Shown here: one piece after another, positions 17,213 to 24,824 of the stretch
Numbering within the stretch: position 1 is the stretch's first letter
How the letters are laid out: each line of letters opens with the position of its first letter
DNA from: Hyphomicrobiales bacterium
Lineage (GTDB): Bacteria > Pseudomonadota > Alphaproteobacteria > Rhizobiales > Rhizobiaceae
Assembly: GCA_900465675.1 (NCBI GenBank)
Contig: UBJR01000024.1
Location: 20,825-84,824 of the forward strand
DNA: 64,000 nt
Direction: 5' to 3'
The notes under the pieces: generated by a model
Database searches by the model: none
What the model saw: only the letters and a program-made list of their open reading frames with translations
What the model was told of the DNA's origin: nothing
Program-made: the position numbers and the translations under genes

Positions 17213-18145
17213 TTACCCGGCCTTGTAGACTTTGGCGAGGATTTCGCCAGCGATCATCTCGGCGGTCTTCAGGCCGCGGAAGCGCGAGAACTGGTTGCGG
17301 TCGACCTCGAAGATGTTGCCGCTTTTGACAGCCGAGATGTTGGTGAAGGCACTGTTGCTCTTCCACTGATCGAAGACCGTGCCGCCGGCATCAGTCGCAA
17401 CCAGGAAGACGTCGGGATTGACGGCGATCAGACGCTCAAGGCTGGCGCCGCTCTCGACCGCATCCGTCGAGTCGATTGCCGGCGTCAGGCCCATGGCCTT
17501 GAATACCGAGCCTGTGAAGGATGCGGACGTATGGAGGCTCATGGAATCGGCATTGGCGACGGCGAGCAGGAAGCGGCGCTTCTCGCCAGCCGGGATCTTG
17601 GCAACGAGGGCTGCGATCACCGCATCATGATCGGCAACCGCCTTTTCACCCTTGTCCTTTTCGCCGAGCGCATCGGCGATGGTCACCACGCCTTCCTTGA
17701 TCGTCTGGTAACTGCCCTCCCAGCTGTTCAGCACGATCGTCGGCGCAATGGCGCTCAGCTGCGCGTAGATTGCCGAATGACGGAGCTGGTCGGCGATGAT
17801 CAGGTCTGGCGCGAGCGCGCTGACGAGCTCAAGGTTCGGCTCAAGACGCGTACCGACGGAGCTGTACTCGACCTTCTTGCCGAGCAGCTGCTCGATGCGC
17901 TTCGGCTGGTTGTCGTCGGTAATGCCGACAGGCACGACGCCCAGCGCATCCAGCGACTGGACGAAGGAGAATTCGAGCGCCACGATGCGCTGCGGCTTGC
18001 CGGTGATTTCGGTCGAACCCAGGAGATGCGTGATGGTGCGTGCGGCGTCATCGGCCAGCGCCGGAGCGGCGACAGTGGCTGCGGCTGCAGCGCCAAGGAG
18101 AAGGCCGAACTGGCGGCGTGAAATCGAATTCTGAAACAGGCTCAT
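17213..18145 (-). CDS. Periplasmic iron-siderophore binding protein (FecB/FhuD type), Tat-exported
   Basis: A 310-residue class III periplasmic binding protein. The N-terminus (ISRRQFGLLLGAAAAATVAAPALA, with the cut likely after ALA) is a twin-arginine signal. The mature part begins DDAARTITHLLGSTEITGKPQRIVALEFS, then VPVGITDDNQ and LELVSALAPDLIIAD, both standard in FecB/FhuD-type proteins. A long helix joins the two lobes. It delivers a ferric siderophore to the permease pair. It is the first gene of the operon; a hairpin and TGA-N9-TCA motif lie in the leader. Confidence 0.93.
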   Translation of the reverse strand: MSLFQNSISRRQFGLLLGAAAAATVAAPALADDAARTITHLLGSTEITGKPQRIVALEFSFVQSLDALGVVPVGITDDNQPKRIEQLLGKKVEYSSVGTRLEPNLELVSALAPDLIIADQLRHSAIYAQLSAIAPTIVLNSWEGSYQTIKEGVVTIADALGEKDKGEKAVADHDAVIAALVAKIPAGEKRRFLLAVANADSMSLHTSASFTGSVFKAMGLTPAIDSTDAVESGASLERLIAVNPDVFLVATDAGGTVFDQWKSNSAFTNISAVKSGNIFEVDRNQFSRFRGLKTAEMIAGEILAKVYKAG

Positions 18146-18169
18146 GTCAAACTCCCAGCTGAAAACAGC

Positions 18170-18194
18170 AGCGGGGCGTTGATCCCCGCTCTCA
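18170..18194 (-). promoter_or_regulatory. Hairpin and RirA-like TGA-N9-TCA site before the siderophore operon
   Basis: AGCGGGG (18170-18176) and CCCCGCT (18184-18190) form a 7-bp stem. Overlapping it, TGA at 18180-18182 and TCA at 18192-18194 are nine bases apart, extended to TTGA/TCAA, matching the iron-responsive operator described for the rhizobial regulator RirA. It lies 25-50 bases before the start codon. The hairpin could instead end transcription of the lrp gene upstream. Confidence 0.4.
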
Positions 18195-18252
18195 AATTTC
18201 CGCTACAGAATTGACGCCGACACTTCAAGTAAAGTTTACAAAAATAATCACC

Positions 18253-18726
18253 TTATTTTGCGTCCGGCAATTTCAGGGCTCCATGGGTCTTCATGCTGCG
18301 GATCGCGAAGTTCGAGCGGATGTCGCTGACATTCGGCAATGTCAGCAGCGTCTCGGTTAGCAGACGCTCGTAGGCGGCCAGATCTTCGACCACGACCTCG
18401 GCCAGGAAATCTGCCGTGCCCGATATCAGGAAGCAGGAGACGATTTCGGGAATGGCAAGGAGCGCCGCCTGCTGCGCCTCGGAATTCTCGCGGGTGTGGT
18501 GCGCCACCTTGAACTCGACGAAGACGGTGAGGCCGAGGCCGACTTCCTTGCGGTCGATATCGGCACGGTAACCGCGGATGACCCCTGCTTTTTCGAGGTT
18601 GCGGATGCGGCGAAGGCAGGGAGACGGCGAGAGGTTGACCTTCTCGGCAATCTCCACGTTGGTGGCCCGCGCATCCTCCTGAAGGCACTTCAGAATAGCG
18701 ATATCGAATTTATCAAGATTTGGCAT
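18253..18726 (-). CDS. Lrp/AsnC family transcriptional regulator
   Basis: A 157-residue feast/famine regulator. The N-terminal HTH reads LDKFDIAILKCLQEDARATNVEIAEKVNLSPSPCLRRIRNLEKAGVIRGY, as in Lrp. The C-terminal RAM (amino-acid sensing) domain follows from about residue 65. Members bind an amino acid and form octamers. It is divergent from an EamA exporter 142 bases away, the common arrangement for Lrp regulators that control amino-acid efflux, so that exporter is the likely main target. The siderophore operon downstream is on the same strand, 107 bases away, and is probably separate. Confidence 0.93.
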   Translation of the reverse strand: MPNLDKFDIAILKCLQEDARATNVEIAEKVNLSPSPCLRRIRNLEKAGVIRGYRADIDRKEVGLGLTVFVEFKVAHHTRENSEAQQAALLAIPEIVSCFLISGTADFLAEVVVEDLAAYERLLTETLLTLPNVSDIRSNFAIRSMKTHGALKLPDAK

Positions 18727-18868
18727 ATCCGCTCATTTCCAGCGACCATGTTGGCATATCATTGCTGATACCATGATCTGGAAGCCATAGATAGCAAGGA
18801 CATGCCCCGGCCTTCCGGCCTATCCTTTTCTCAACCGGAAATGATCCGGACGTGCGGAGGATAGCGCG

Positions 18869-19774
18869 ATGACCAGCTTCACCATCACCAATGAAAAGTC
18901 TCCTTCCCTCATTCCCGGCTATATCGGCGGAACCGTCACGGTGCTCATCTGGGCGTCGTGGTTCCTGGCGACCCGCCATAGCGCCGCAACGCCGCTTGGC
19001 TCGCTCGATATCGGGCTGATCCGCTACGGCATTCCGGCGCTGGCGCTGGCGCCGGTGTGGCTGAGGACCGGGCTGTTGCCGAAGGGCGTGCCGCTGCATC
19101 TGCTGGCGCTGATGGTTGCCGGCGCCGGTGCCGCGTTTTTTCTGCTGACGACGCTAGCGATCCATTCGACGCCCGCCGCCTCATCCGGCATCCTGCTCGG
19201 CGGCTCGATGCCGCTGGCGACAGCCCTAATCGGCATCGTCATCTTCGGCGAACGGCCCGACCTGACCCGCAAGCTCGGCCTTGCCGCCATCGTCGGCGGT
19301 GTGCTGATCCTGCTGTTGCGCAGCCTGTCGGATGCCTCGCTGCCGTGGACGAGCTTCGTCCTGCTCCCGGCCGGCGCAGTGTTATGGGCGAGCTATACGC
19401 ATGCCTTCCGCCGCAGCGGCCTGACCGCTCTGCAGGCAAGCGCCCTGATCGCCATCTGGTCGTTCCTCATCATCGGCGTGCTTGCGCTGATCTTCGGCAC
19501 CTCGCTGTCAAAGGCGAGCACCGCCGATATCGGCCTGCAGGTGCTGAGCCAGGGCGTGCTTTCAGGCCTCGTCGCGATGCTTGCCTATGGCACGGCGGTC
19601 AAGACGCTCGGTGGCACGCAGGCTGCGGCTTTCACGGCGCTGACGCCCGTGCTGGCGACGATAGGCGGAAGCGTGTTTCTCGGAGAGCCGGTCGGCATTG
19701 CCGAAATTGCCGCCGCCGTCATGACGGGCATCGGCGTGGCGCTCTCGACCGGGATTGCCGCCAGACGGCATTGA
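18869..19774 (+). CDS. DMT superfamily transporter (EamA domain), likely amino-acid/metabolite exporter
   Basis: A 301-residue protein with ten predicted membrane segments and two EamA repeats (residues about 15-140 and 155-295). The second repeat ends ALTPVLATIGGSVFLGEPVGIAEIAAAVMTGIGVAL, a typical EamA closing segment. GGAGG lies eight bases before the ATG. A divergent Lrp-type regulator suggests control by an amino acid. The substrate is unknown. A strong hairpin follows the stop. Confidence 0.9.
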   Translation: MTSFTITNEKSPSLIPGYIGGTVTVLIWASWFLATRHSAATPLGSLDIGLIRYGIPALALAPVWLRTGLLPKGVPLHLLALMVAGAGAAFFLLTTLAIHSTPAASSGILLGGSMPLATALIGIVIFGERPDLTRKLGLAAIVGGVLILLLRSLSDASLPWTSFVLLPAGAVLWASYTHAFRRSGLTALQASALIAIWSFLIIGVLALIFGTSLSKASTADIGLQVLSQGVLSGLVAMLAYGTAVKTLGGTQAAAFTALTPVLATIGGSVFLGEPVGIAEIAAAVMTGIGVALSTGIAARRH

Positions 19775-19789
19775 CCGAATCGAACAATG

Positions 19790-19812
19790 AAAGCCCGGCA
19801 TTGCCGGGCTTT
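19790..19812. terminator. Bidirectional Rho-independent terminator
   Basis: AAAGCCCGGC and GCCGGGCTTT form a perfect 10-bp stem around a 3-base loop. It lies between the convergent exporter and L,D-transpeptidase genes; A and T runs on the two sides let it work in both directions. Confidence 0.85.
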
Positions 19813-19817
19813 CCCGT

Positions 19818-20432
19818 TCAGGCCTGGATGACGATGACCTTGGCGCCGGGCAGCACGCGATCATAGAGATCGATGACATCGTGGTTCAGCATGCGGATGC
19901 AGCCGCTCGACATGGCGAGACCGATCGATTGCGGCTGGTTGGTGCCGTGAATGCGGAAATGGGTGTCGTTGCCACCGCGGTAGAGATACATGGCCCGCGC
20001 CCCGAGCGGATTGTTGGGGCCGCCCGGCATGCCGCCGGCGAGCTTGCGATAGCGCGCCTCGCGGCGCTGCATGTTTTCGGTCGGTGTCCAGGTCGGCCAT
20101 TCGGCCTTGCGCCCGACATAGGCGTTGCCCGCCAGCGCCAGCCCTTCCCGGCCCACACCGACGCCATAGCGCATCGCCTGCCCATCACCCAGAATATAAT
20201 AGAGACGGCGGGCCGGCGTATCGACGACGACCGTGCCCGCAGCCTGATCCGAGACATAAGCGACCTGCTGACGGCGCAGGTCGGGATCGAGCTTTTCGAG
20301 CGGCATTGCGGGAAGCGGAAATTTCTCTGCCGGAAGCGCTGCGTAATTGGCGCGATGATCAGGACCGCTGGAAGCGCATCCCGCCAGAAGAGCGGAGAGG
20401 CCCATTACGAAGCCACGGCGGGAGATCTGCAT
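19818..20432 (-). CDS. L,D-transpeptidase (YkuD/ErfK family) lipoprotein
   Basis: A 204-residue protein. The N-terminus MQISRRGFVMGLSALLAGCASSG combines an RR motif with a lipobox (LAGC, lipidated Cys19). The YkuD domain covers about residues 60-204, with the catalytic sequence HGTNQPQSIG and SSGCIRM (His162, Cys178). Such enzymes cross-link peptidoglycan or attach outer-membrane proteins to it; several paralogues are usual in Rhizobiaceae. AAGGA eight bases before the ATG is the ribosome-binding site, and it lies within the 3' arm of a 13-bp inverted repeat, suggesting translational control. Confidence 0.92.
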   Translation of the reverse strand: MQISRRGFVMGLSALLAGCASSGPDHRANYAALPAEKFPLPAMPLEKLDPDLRRQQVAYVSDQAAGTVVVDTPARRLYYILGDGQAMRYGVGVGREGLALAGNAYVGRKAEWPTWTPTENMQRREARYRKLAGGMPGGPNNPLGARAMYLYRGGNDTHFRIHGTNQPQSIGLAMSSGCIRMLNHDVIDLYDRVLPGAKVIVIQA

Positions 20433-20441
20433 TCAGACGGT

Positions 20442-20474
20442 CCTTAACATCAGGTTGATGCCCTGAAGTTAAGG
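20442..20474 (-). promoter_or_regulatory. Inverted repeat that includes the ribosome-binding site of the L,D-transpeptidase
   Basis: On the minus strand, CCTTAACTTCAGG (20474-20462) pairs with CCTGATGTTAAGG (20454-20442) with one mismatch, across a 7-base loop. AAGG of the Shine-Dalgarno is the end of the 3' arm, with the ATG nine bases further on. The structure could hide the ribosome-binding site, or the dyad could be an operator at DNA level. See findings. Confidence 0.6.
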
Positions 20475-20599
20475 AAAACATGGTTAATACGCAGTTAAAC
20501 AGATGCCGCGCGGCGCAACAAGTAAGGCCGAAAAGTGGCGATACCGGCAGTTTTCACGGGCATGTGATCAAGTCCCATGCGCCACCCTGAGGTGCAGCC

Positions 20600-22264
20600 T
20601 CACATATTCGGATAGACCGGCCCCTCACCGCCCTGCGGGGGAACCCAGTTGATGTTCTGGTTGGGATCCTTGATGTCGCAGGTCTTGCAGTGGACGCAGT
20701 TCTGGGCGTTGATGACATAGGTCTCCTGGCCGTCCTTCTCCACCCATTCGTAGACGCCGGCCGGACAGTAGCGGGTCGAGGGACCGGCATAGATGTCGTG
20801 CTCCGACGACTTCTGCAGCGCCATGTCCTTGACCTTCAGATGAACCGGCTGATCCTCCTCGTGATTGGTGTTCGACAGGAACACCGAGGAGAGGCGGTCG
20901 AAGGTGAGAATCCCGTCCGGCTTCGGATAGTCGATCTTCTTGTGCTGTGCTGCCGGCTCCAGCGACTGCGCGTCGGTCTTGCCGTGCTTGAGCGTGCCGA
21001 AGAAGGAGAAGCCGAACAGCGTGTTGGTCCACATGTCGAGACCCCCAAGGCCGATGCCGACAAGCGTTCCGAACTTCGACCAGAGCGGCTTGACGTTGCG
21101 GACCTTCTTCAGGTCCTTGCCGATATCGGTCTTGCGCCATTCATTCTCGATCTCGATGATCTCGTCATTGGCGCGTCCCGCCTCGATCGCCGCGGCGATC
21201 TTCTCGGCCGCCAGCATGCCAGACAGCACCGCATTGTGGCTGCCCTTGATGCGGGGCACGTTGACGAAACCGGCCGAGCAGCCGATCAGCGCCCCACCAG
21301 GGAAGGTCAGCTTCGGCACCGACTGGTAACCGCCCTCGGTGATGGCGCGGGCGCCGTAGGAGAGCCGCTTACCGCCCTCGAAGGTGGTGCGGATCGCTGG
21401 ATGCGTCTTGAAGCGCTGGAATTCCTCGAAGGGATAGAGATAGGGGTTCTTGTAGTTCAGGTGCACGACGAAGCCGACGGCGACCATATTGTCTTCAAGA
21501 TGGTAGAGGAACGAGCCGCCACCGGCAGCCATGCCGAGCGGCCAGCCGAAGGAGTGCTGCACCAGACCCTGCCTGTGGTTCTCCGGCTTGACCTGCCAAA
21601 GCTCCTTGATGCCGATGCCGAATTTCTGCGGTTCGCGGTCCTTCGACAGGTCGAACCTGGCGATCAGCTGCTTGGCGAGCGAGCCGCGCACGCCCTCGCC
21701 GATCAGCACATATTTGCCGAGCAGTTCCATGCCGCGGGTAAAGTTCGGGCCGGGCTCGCCGTTGCGCTCGACGCCCATGTCACCGGTGGCGACACCGATG
21801 ACGGCGCCCTCGTCATTATAGAGCACTTCGGTTGCGGCAAAGCCCGGATAGATCTCGACGCCGAGCGCCTCCGCGTGGCCCGCCAGCCAGCGACAGACGT
21901 TACCGAGCGAGACGATATAATTGCCATGATTGTTCATCAGCGGCGGCATCAGCACGTTCGGCAGGCGGATCGAGCCGGCCGGGCCAAGCACCAGGAAGTG
22001 ATCGGCATTGACCTCCGTCTTGAAGGGATGGTCGCTCTCGCTGCGCCAGTCCGGCAGCAGCCGGTCAATACCGATGGGGTCGACGACGGCGCCGGACAGG
22101 ATATGGGCACCGACTTCAGCCCCCTTCTCCAGCACCACGACCGACAGTTCCGGATTGACCTGCTTCAGCCGGATCGCCGCAGACAGGCCCGCCGGTCCGC
22201 CACCGACAATCACCACGTCGAATTCCATGCTTTCGCGTTCCGGAAGCTCTGTCGTCTCGGTCAT
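20600..22264 (-). CDS. Electron transfer flavoprotein-ubiquinone oxidoreductase (ETF-QO)
   Basis: A 554-residue protein from the ATG at 22264. The FAD-binding motif is FDVVIVGGGPAGLSAAIRLKQ near the N-terminus. The central ubiquinone-binding and membrane-surface part includes GCSAGFVNVPRIKGSHNA. At the C-terminus the 4Fe-4S cluster ligands are visible (RYCPAGVYEW and NAQNCVHCKTCDIKDP). It passes electrons from ETF, reduced by acyl-CoA and amino-acid dehydrogenases, to the ubiquinone pool at the inner membrane. It is about as long as bacterial and human ETF-QO. It is monocistronic in this window. Confidence 0.96.
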   Translation of the reverse strand: MTETTELPERESMEFDVVIVGGGPAGLSAAIRLKQVNPELSVVVLEKGAEVGAHILSGAVVDPIGIDRLLPDWRSESDHPFKTEVNADHFLVLGPAGSIRLPNVLMPPLMNNHGNYIVSLGNVCRWLAGHAEALGVEIYPGFAATEVLYNDEGAVIGVATGDMGVERNGEPGPNFTRGMELLGKYVLIGEGVRGSLAKQLIARFDLSKDREPQKFGIGIKELWQVKPENHRQGLVQHSFGWPLGMAAGGGSFLYHLEDNMVAVGFVVHLNYKNPYLYPFEEFQRFKTHPAIRTTFEGGKRLSYGARAITEGGYQSVPKLTFPGGALIGCSAGFVNVPRIKGSHNAVLSGMLAAEKIAAAIEAGRANDEIIEIENEWRKTDIGKDLKKVRNVKPLWSKFGTLVGIGLGGLDMWTNTLFGFSFFGTLKHGKTDAQSLEPAAQHKKIDYPKPDGILTFDRLSSVFLSNTNHEEDQPVHLKVKDMALQKSSEHDIYAGPSTRYCPAGVYEWVEKDGQETYVINAQNCVHCKTCDIKDPNQNINWVPPQGGEGPVYPNM

Positions 22265-22517
22265 CTTCGTTCGGTCTCCGCTCGGCCGCCGCCGCGGCTC
22301 ATTCCCCAATCTGGGCTAATCTCTTGTCAAAACCGGAAAGCATTGTCGAGCCGGTAAGCGACAGCCAATCTCCCAATTCGCACAATGATTTCCTTCATGC
22401 GCATAAACCTATTTAACGTTTACGTTCACGTCAATTATACGGCGTGATTTTCTCGTTGATCCGCTTTTCTTTCCGCCTGCCCGCGCCTTATACAAAGGCA
22501 CACCATTGGAGGATATC

Positions 22518-23306
22518 ATGGATCTCGGCATCAAGGGCAAACGCGCACTCGTTCTGGCATCGTCACGCGGATTGGGCCACGGCATCGCGGTGGCCTTGGC
22601 GCGCGAAGGCGCGAATGTCCTGCTCTGCGGACGCAGCGGCGAGCAGCTCGACGCCAATTGCAAGGCGATCAATGCCGAGGGCAAGGGCAAGGCCGACTGG
22701 ATCTGGGCCGACCTCGGCGACGAGAATTTCGTGCAGACGGTGACGTCAGCCGTCAACGACAAGTTTGGCGGCCTCGATATCCTGGTCAACAACACCGGCG
22801 GACCGACACCCGGCACCACCGAGGACATGACGGCCGAAAAGCTGGAAACCTATTTCTTCTCGATGGTTCTGCGGGTCATCACGCTGACCAACGCGCTCCT
22901 TCCCGGCATGAAGCAGCAGGGCTGGGGCCGCATCCTGACGGTTGCCTCCTCTGGCGTGATCGAACCGATTGCCAACCTGGCACTGTCGAATACGCTGCGC
23001 CCTGCCCTTGCCGGCTGGAGCAAGACGCTCGCCTCCGAAATCGCAAGCCACGGCGTCACCACCAATCTGCTGCTTCCCGGCAGCATCCTGACCGGCCGCC
23101 TCGACGAACTGGATGGTGCGGCAGCAAGACGCACCGGCCGCGCGATGGACGAAATCCGCTCGGAAAAGGAAGCGCGCATTCCCGTCGGGCGCTATGGAAA
23201 GGTCGATGAGTTCGCGGCCACCGCAGCATTTTTGTGCAGCGAACCAGCAAGTTACATCACAGGGTCGCTGATCCGTTGCGATGGTGGAGCGGCACGGTCG
23301 GTATAG
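22518..23306 (+). CDS. SDR family oxidoreductase with altered active site
   Basis: A 262-residue protein from the ATG at 22518, which has GGAGG five bases upstream. The cofactor motif is ALVLASSRGLGHGIAVALA (classical TGxxxGxG changed to ASSRGLG), and NNTGGP replaces NNAG. The serine is present (VASSGV), but where SDRs have YxxxK the sequence reads LALSNTLRPALAGWSKTLA, so Tyr and the following Lys appear to be replaced. This pattern belongs to a known atypical 3-oxoacyl-reductase-like subgroup. The usual catalytic mechanism is doubtful; the substrate is unknown. Confidence 0.85.
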   Translation: MDLGIKGKRALVLASSRGLGHGIAVALAREGANVLLCGRSGEQLDANCKAINAEGKGKADWIWADLGDENFVQTVTSAVNDKFGGLDILVNNTGGPTPGTTEDMTAEKLETYFFSMVLRVITLTNALLPGMKQQGWGRILTVASSGVIEPIANLALSNTLRPALAGWSKTLASEIASHGVTTNLLLPGSILTGRLDELDGAAARRTGRAMDEIRSEKEARIPVGRYGKVDEFAATAAFLCSEPASYITGSLIRCDGGAARSV

Positions 23307-23375
23307 TCGACCGATGTAGCGATCCAGTATATATTAGAGCCGGACTAATATTACCGAATGTTCATTACGAAAATT

Positions 23376-23395
23376 TAAGCTGTTATAAACGCTTA
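23376..23395. promoter_or_regulatory. AT-rich promoter region with dyad before the RND operon
   Basis: The 189-base spacer before the RND adaptor gene is unusually AT-rich. TAAGC (23376-23380) and GCTTA (23391-23395) form a dyad around TGTTATAAAC. It could be an operator of an efflux regulator; no TetR- or MarR-type gene is next to the operon. Confidence 0.35.
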
Positions 23396-23495
23396 GTGAT
23401 CGTAAGCGGCGAATAGTGTCTTTTTTGCGCCGCAAAATAGGCGGCTCATTTAGAGCATAAATTTCGCCCCATTCTGTTCAAAACCGGTCTCGCTC

Positions 23496-24824
23496 ATGAA
23501 GAAATTCTGGATCACAGTCAGCATCGTCGCAATCGCCGCCGCCGGTATCTGGCAGTTCGGCAATCGCATCCCCTATGCCCAGCAGGTTCCCTATCTTTCG
23601 AAACTGATCAAGCAACCTGCCGCCCATGGCTCGGGCAAGGGAGATGGCAGCGCCAAAGGCGGCGATCAGCAGGCAGCGGCCGGCGATGCGGCAGCATCCG
23701 GCAGTCAAGCCGGCGGCAATGGCGGACATCGCCGCGGCGGTGCAGGCGGTCCGGCTGTGATCAAGACTGTTGCCGCAGCGCAGGCGGCCCTGCCGATCGA
23801 CGTTGCCGCTTCCGGCTGGGCGGTCGCCGACGACAACACGACGATCGCCGCGCAGGAGCAGGGCCAGATCGTCGGCGTCAGCGTCCAGGACGGCGCAACG
23901 GTCAAGGCCGGCGATCTGATCGCCAAGCTCGACGACCGGTCGGCCAAGGCCGCGGTCGACAAGGATCGGGCGATGATTGTCCGCGATCAGGCAACACTCA
24001 GCGGCGCAGAGATCGCCTTGACCCGCGCACAGGACCTCGCCGACCAGAAGGCAGGCACCCAGCAAAGCTCCGATCAGGCCAAGGCGACCCGCGATAGCGC
24101 CGCCGCAACCGTCGAGGCTGACAAAGCCACCCTCGCCGCCGACCAGATCACGCTCGACCACACCGAGATCCGGGCGCCGTTCGACGGACGCCTGGGGGAC
24201 GTGACGATCAGCAACGGCGCCTTCGTCAATGCAGGCTCGGCCATCGTCACCATCGCCAAATACGACCCGATCTATGTTCAGTTCAATCTCCAGGAACGCT
24301 ATCTCAAGGAGCTGAAGACGGCGCTGGCTGCCGGTCCGGTCGATGTCAGCACTGCTCCGGATTCCACCAAAGGTGAAGTCCGCAAGGGCGCGGTCAGCTT
24401 CTACGACAATATCGTAGACAAAGCCTCCGGCACGATCGCCGTCAAGGCGCGTTTTGAAAACGCCTCGGGGGCGCTCTGGCCCGGCCAGTCGATCAACGTC
24501 GTCGTGCATTTCGACAACAAGGACCAGCAGATCGTCGTGCCGACGGTGGCGGTCAACCCGGGACCGACCGGTTTCTTCGCCTTCGTCGCCAAGGACGGCA
24601 AGGTTCAGCTGACACCGGTAACGGTCGCCCGCTCCAATGGCGGCTTTTCGGCCATATCGTCGGGGCTTTCGGCAGGCGACCACGTGGTCGTCGAAGGCCA
24701 GGGCAACCTGAACGACAAGCAGGCCGTCAACGAACAGTTCGACGACAAGGCACTCAATGTGGCCTCGGCCGCCGACAGCTTGCCGCAGCAAACAGGCAAC
24801 GCCACCGCGGGGACTGAGGAATGA
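23496..24824 (+). CDS. RND efflux periplasmic adaptor (membrane fusion protein)
   Basis: A 442-residue HlyD/AcrA-type adaptor. An N-terminal signal-anchor is at residues 1-20 (MKKFWITVSIVAIAAAGIW), followed by a low-complexity Gly/Ala/Lys stretch to about residue 90. The lipoyl half-motif EQGQIVGVSVQDGATVKAGDLIAKLD, the coiled-coil hairpin (about 150-215) and the second lipoyl half TEIRAPFDGRLGDVTISNGAFVNAGSAIVTI are visible. It links the inner-membrane pump to an outer-membrane channel, which is not encoded nearby. It overlaps the pump gene by ATGA. Confidence 0.93.
   Translation: MKKFWITVSIVAIAAAGIWQFGNRIPYAQQVPYLSKLIKQPAAHGSGKGDGSAKGGDQQAAAGDAAASGSQAGGNGGHRRGGAGGPAVIKTVAAAQAALPIDVAASGWAVADDNTTIAAQEQGQIVGVSVQDGATVKAGDLIAKLDDRSAKAAVDKDRAMIVRDQATLSGAEIALTRAQDLADQKAGTQQSSDQAKATRDSAAATVEADKATLAADQITLDHTEIRAPFDGRLGDVTISNGAFVNAGSAIVTIAKYDPIYVQFNLQERYLKELKTALAAGPVDVSTAPDSTKGEVRKGAVSFYDNIVDKASGTIAVKARFENASGALWPGQSINVVVHFDNKDQQIVVPTVAVNPGPTGFFAFVAKDGKVQLTPVTVARSNGGFSAISSGLSAGDHVVVEGQGNLNDKQAVNEQFDDKALNVASAADSLPQQTGNATAGTEE

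Noticed and set aside
16187..18121. Long open frame (644 codons) on the plus strand, opposite the siderophore permease and binding-protein genes
   Set aside because: It is antisense to well-supported genes and rich in Arg, Asp and Gln in the way GC-rich shadow frames are; no domain is recognised.
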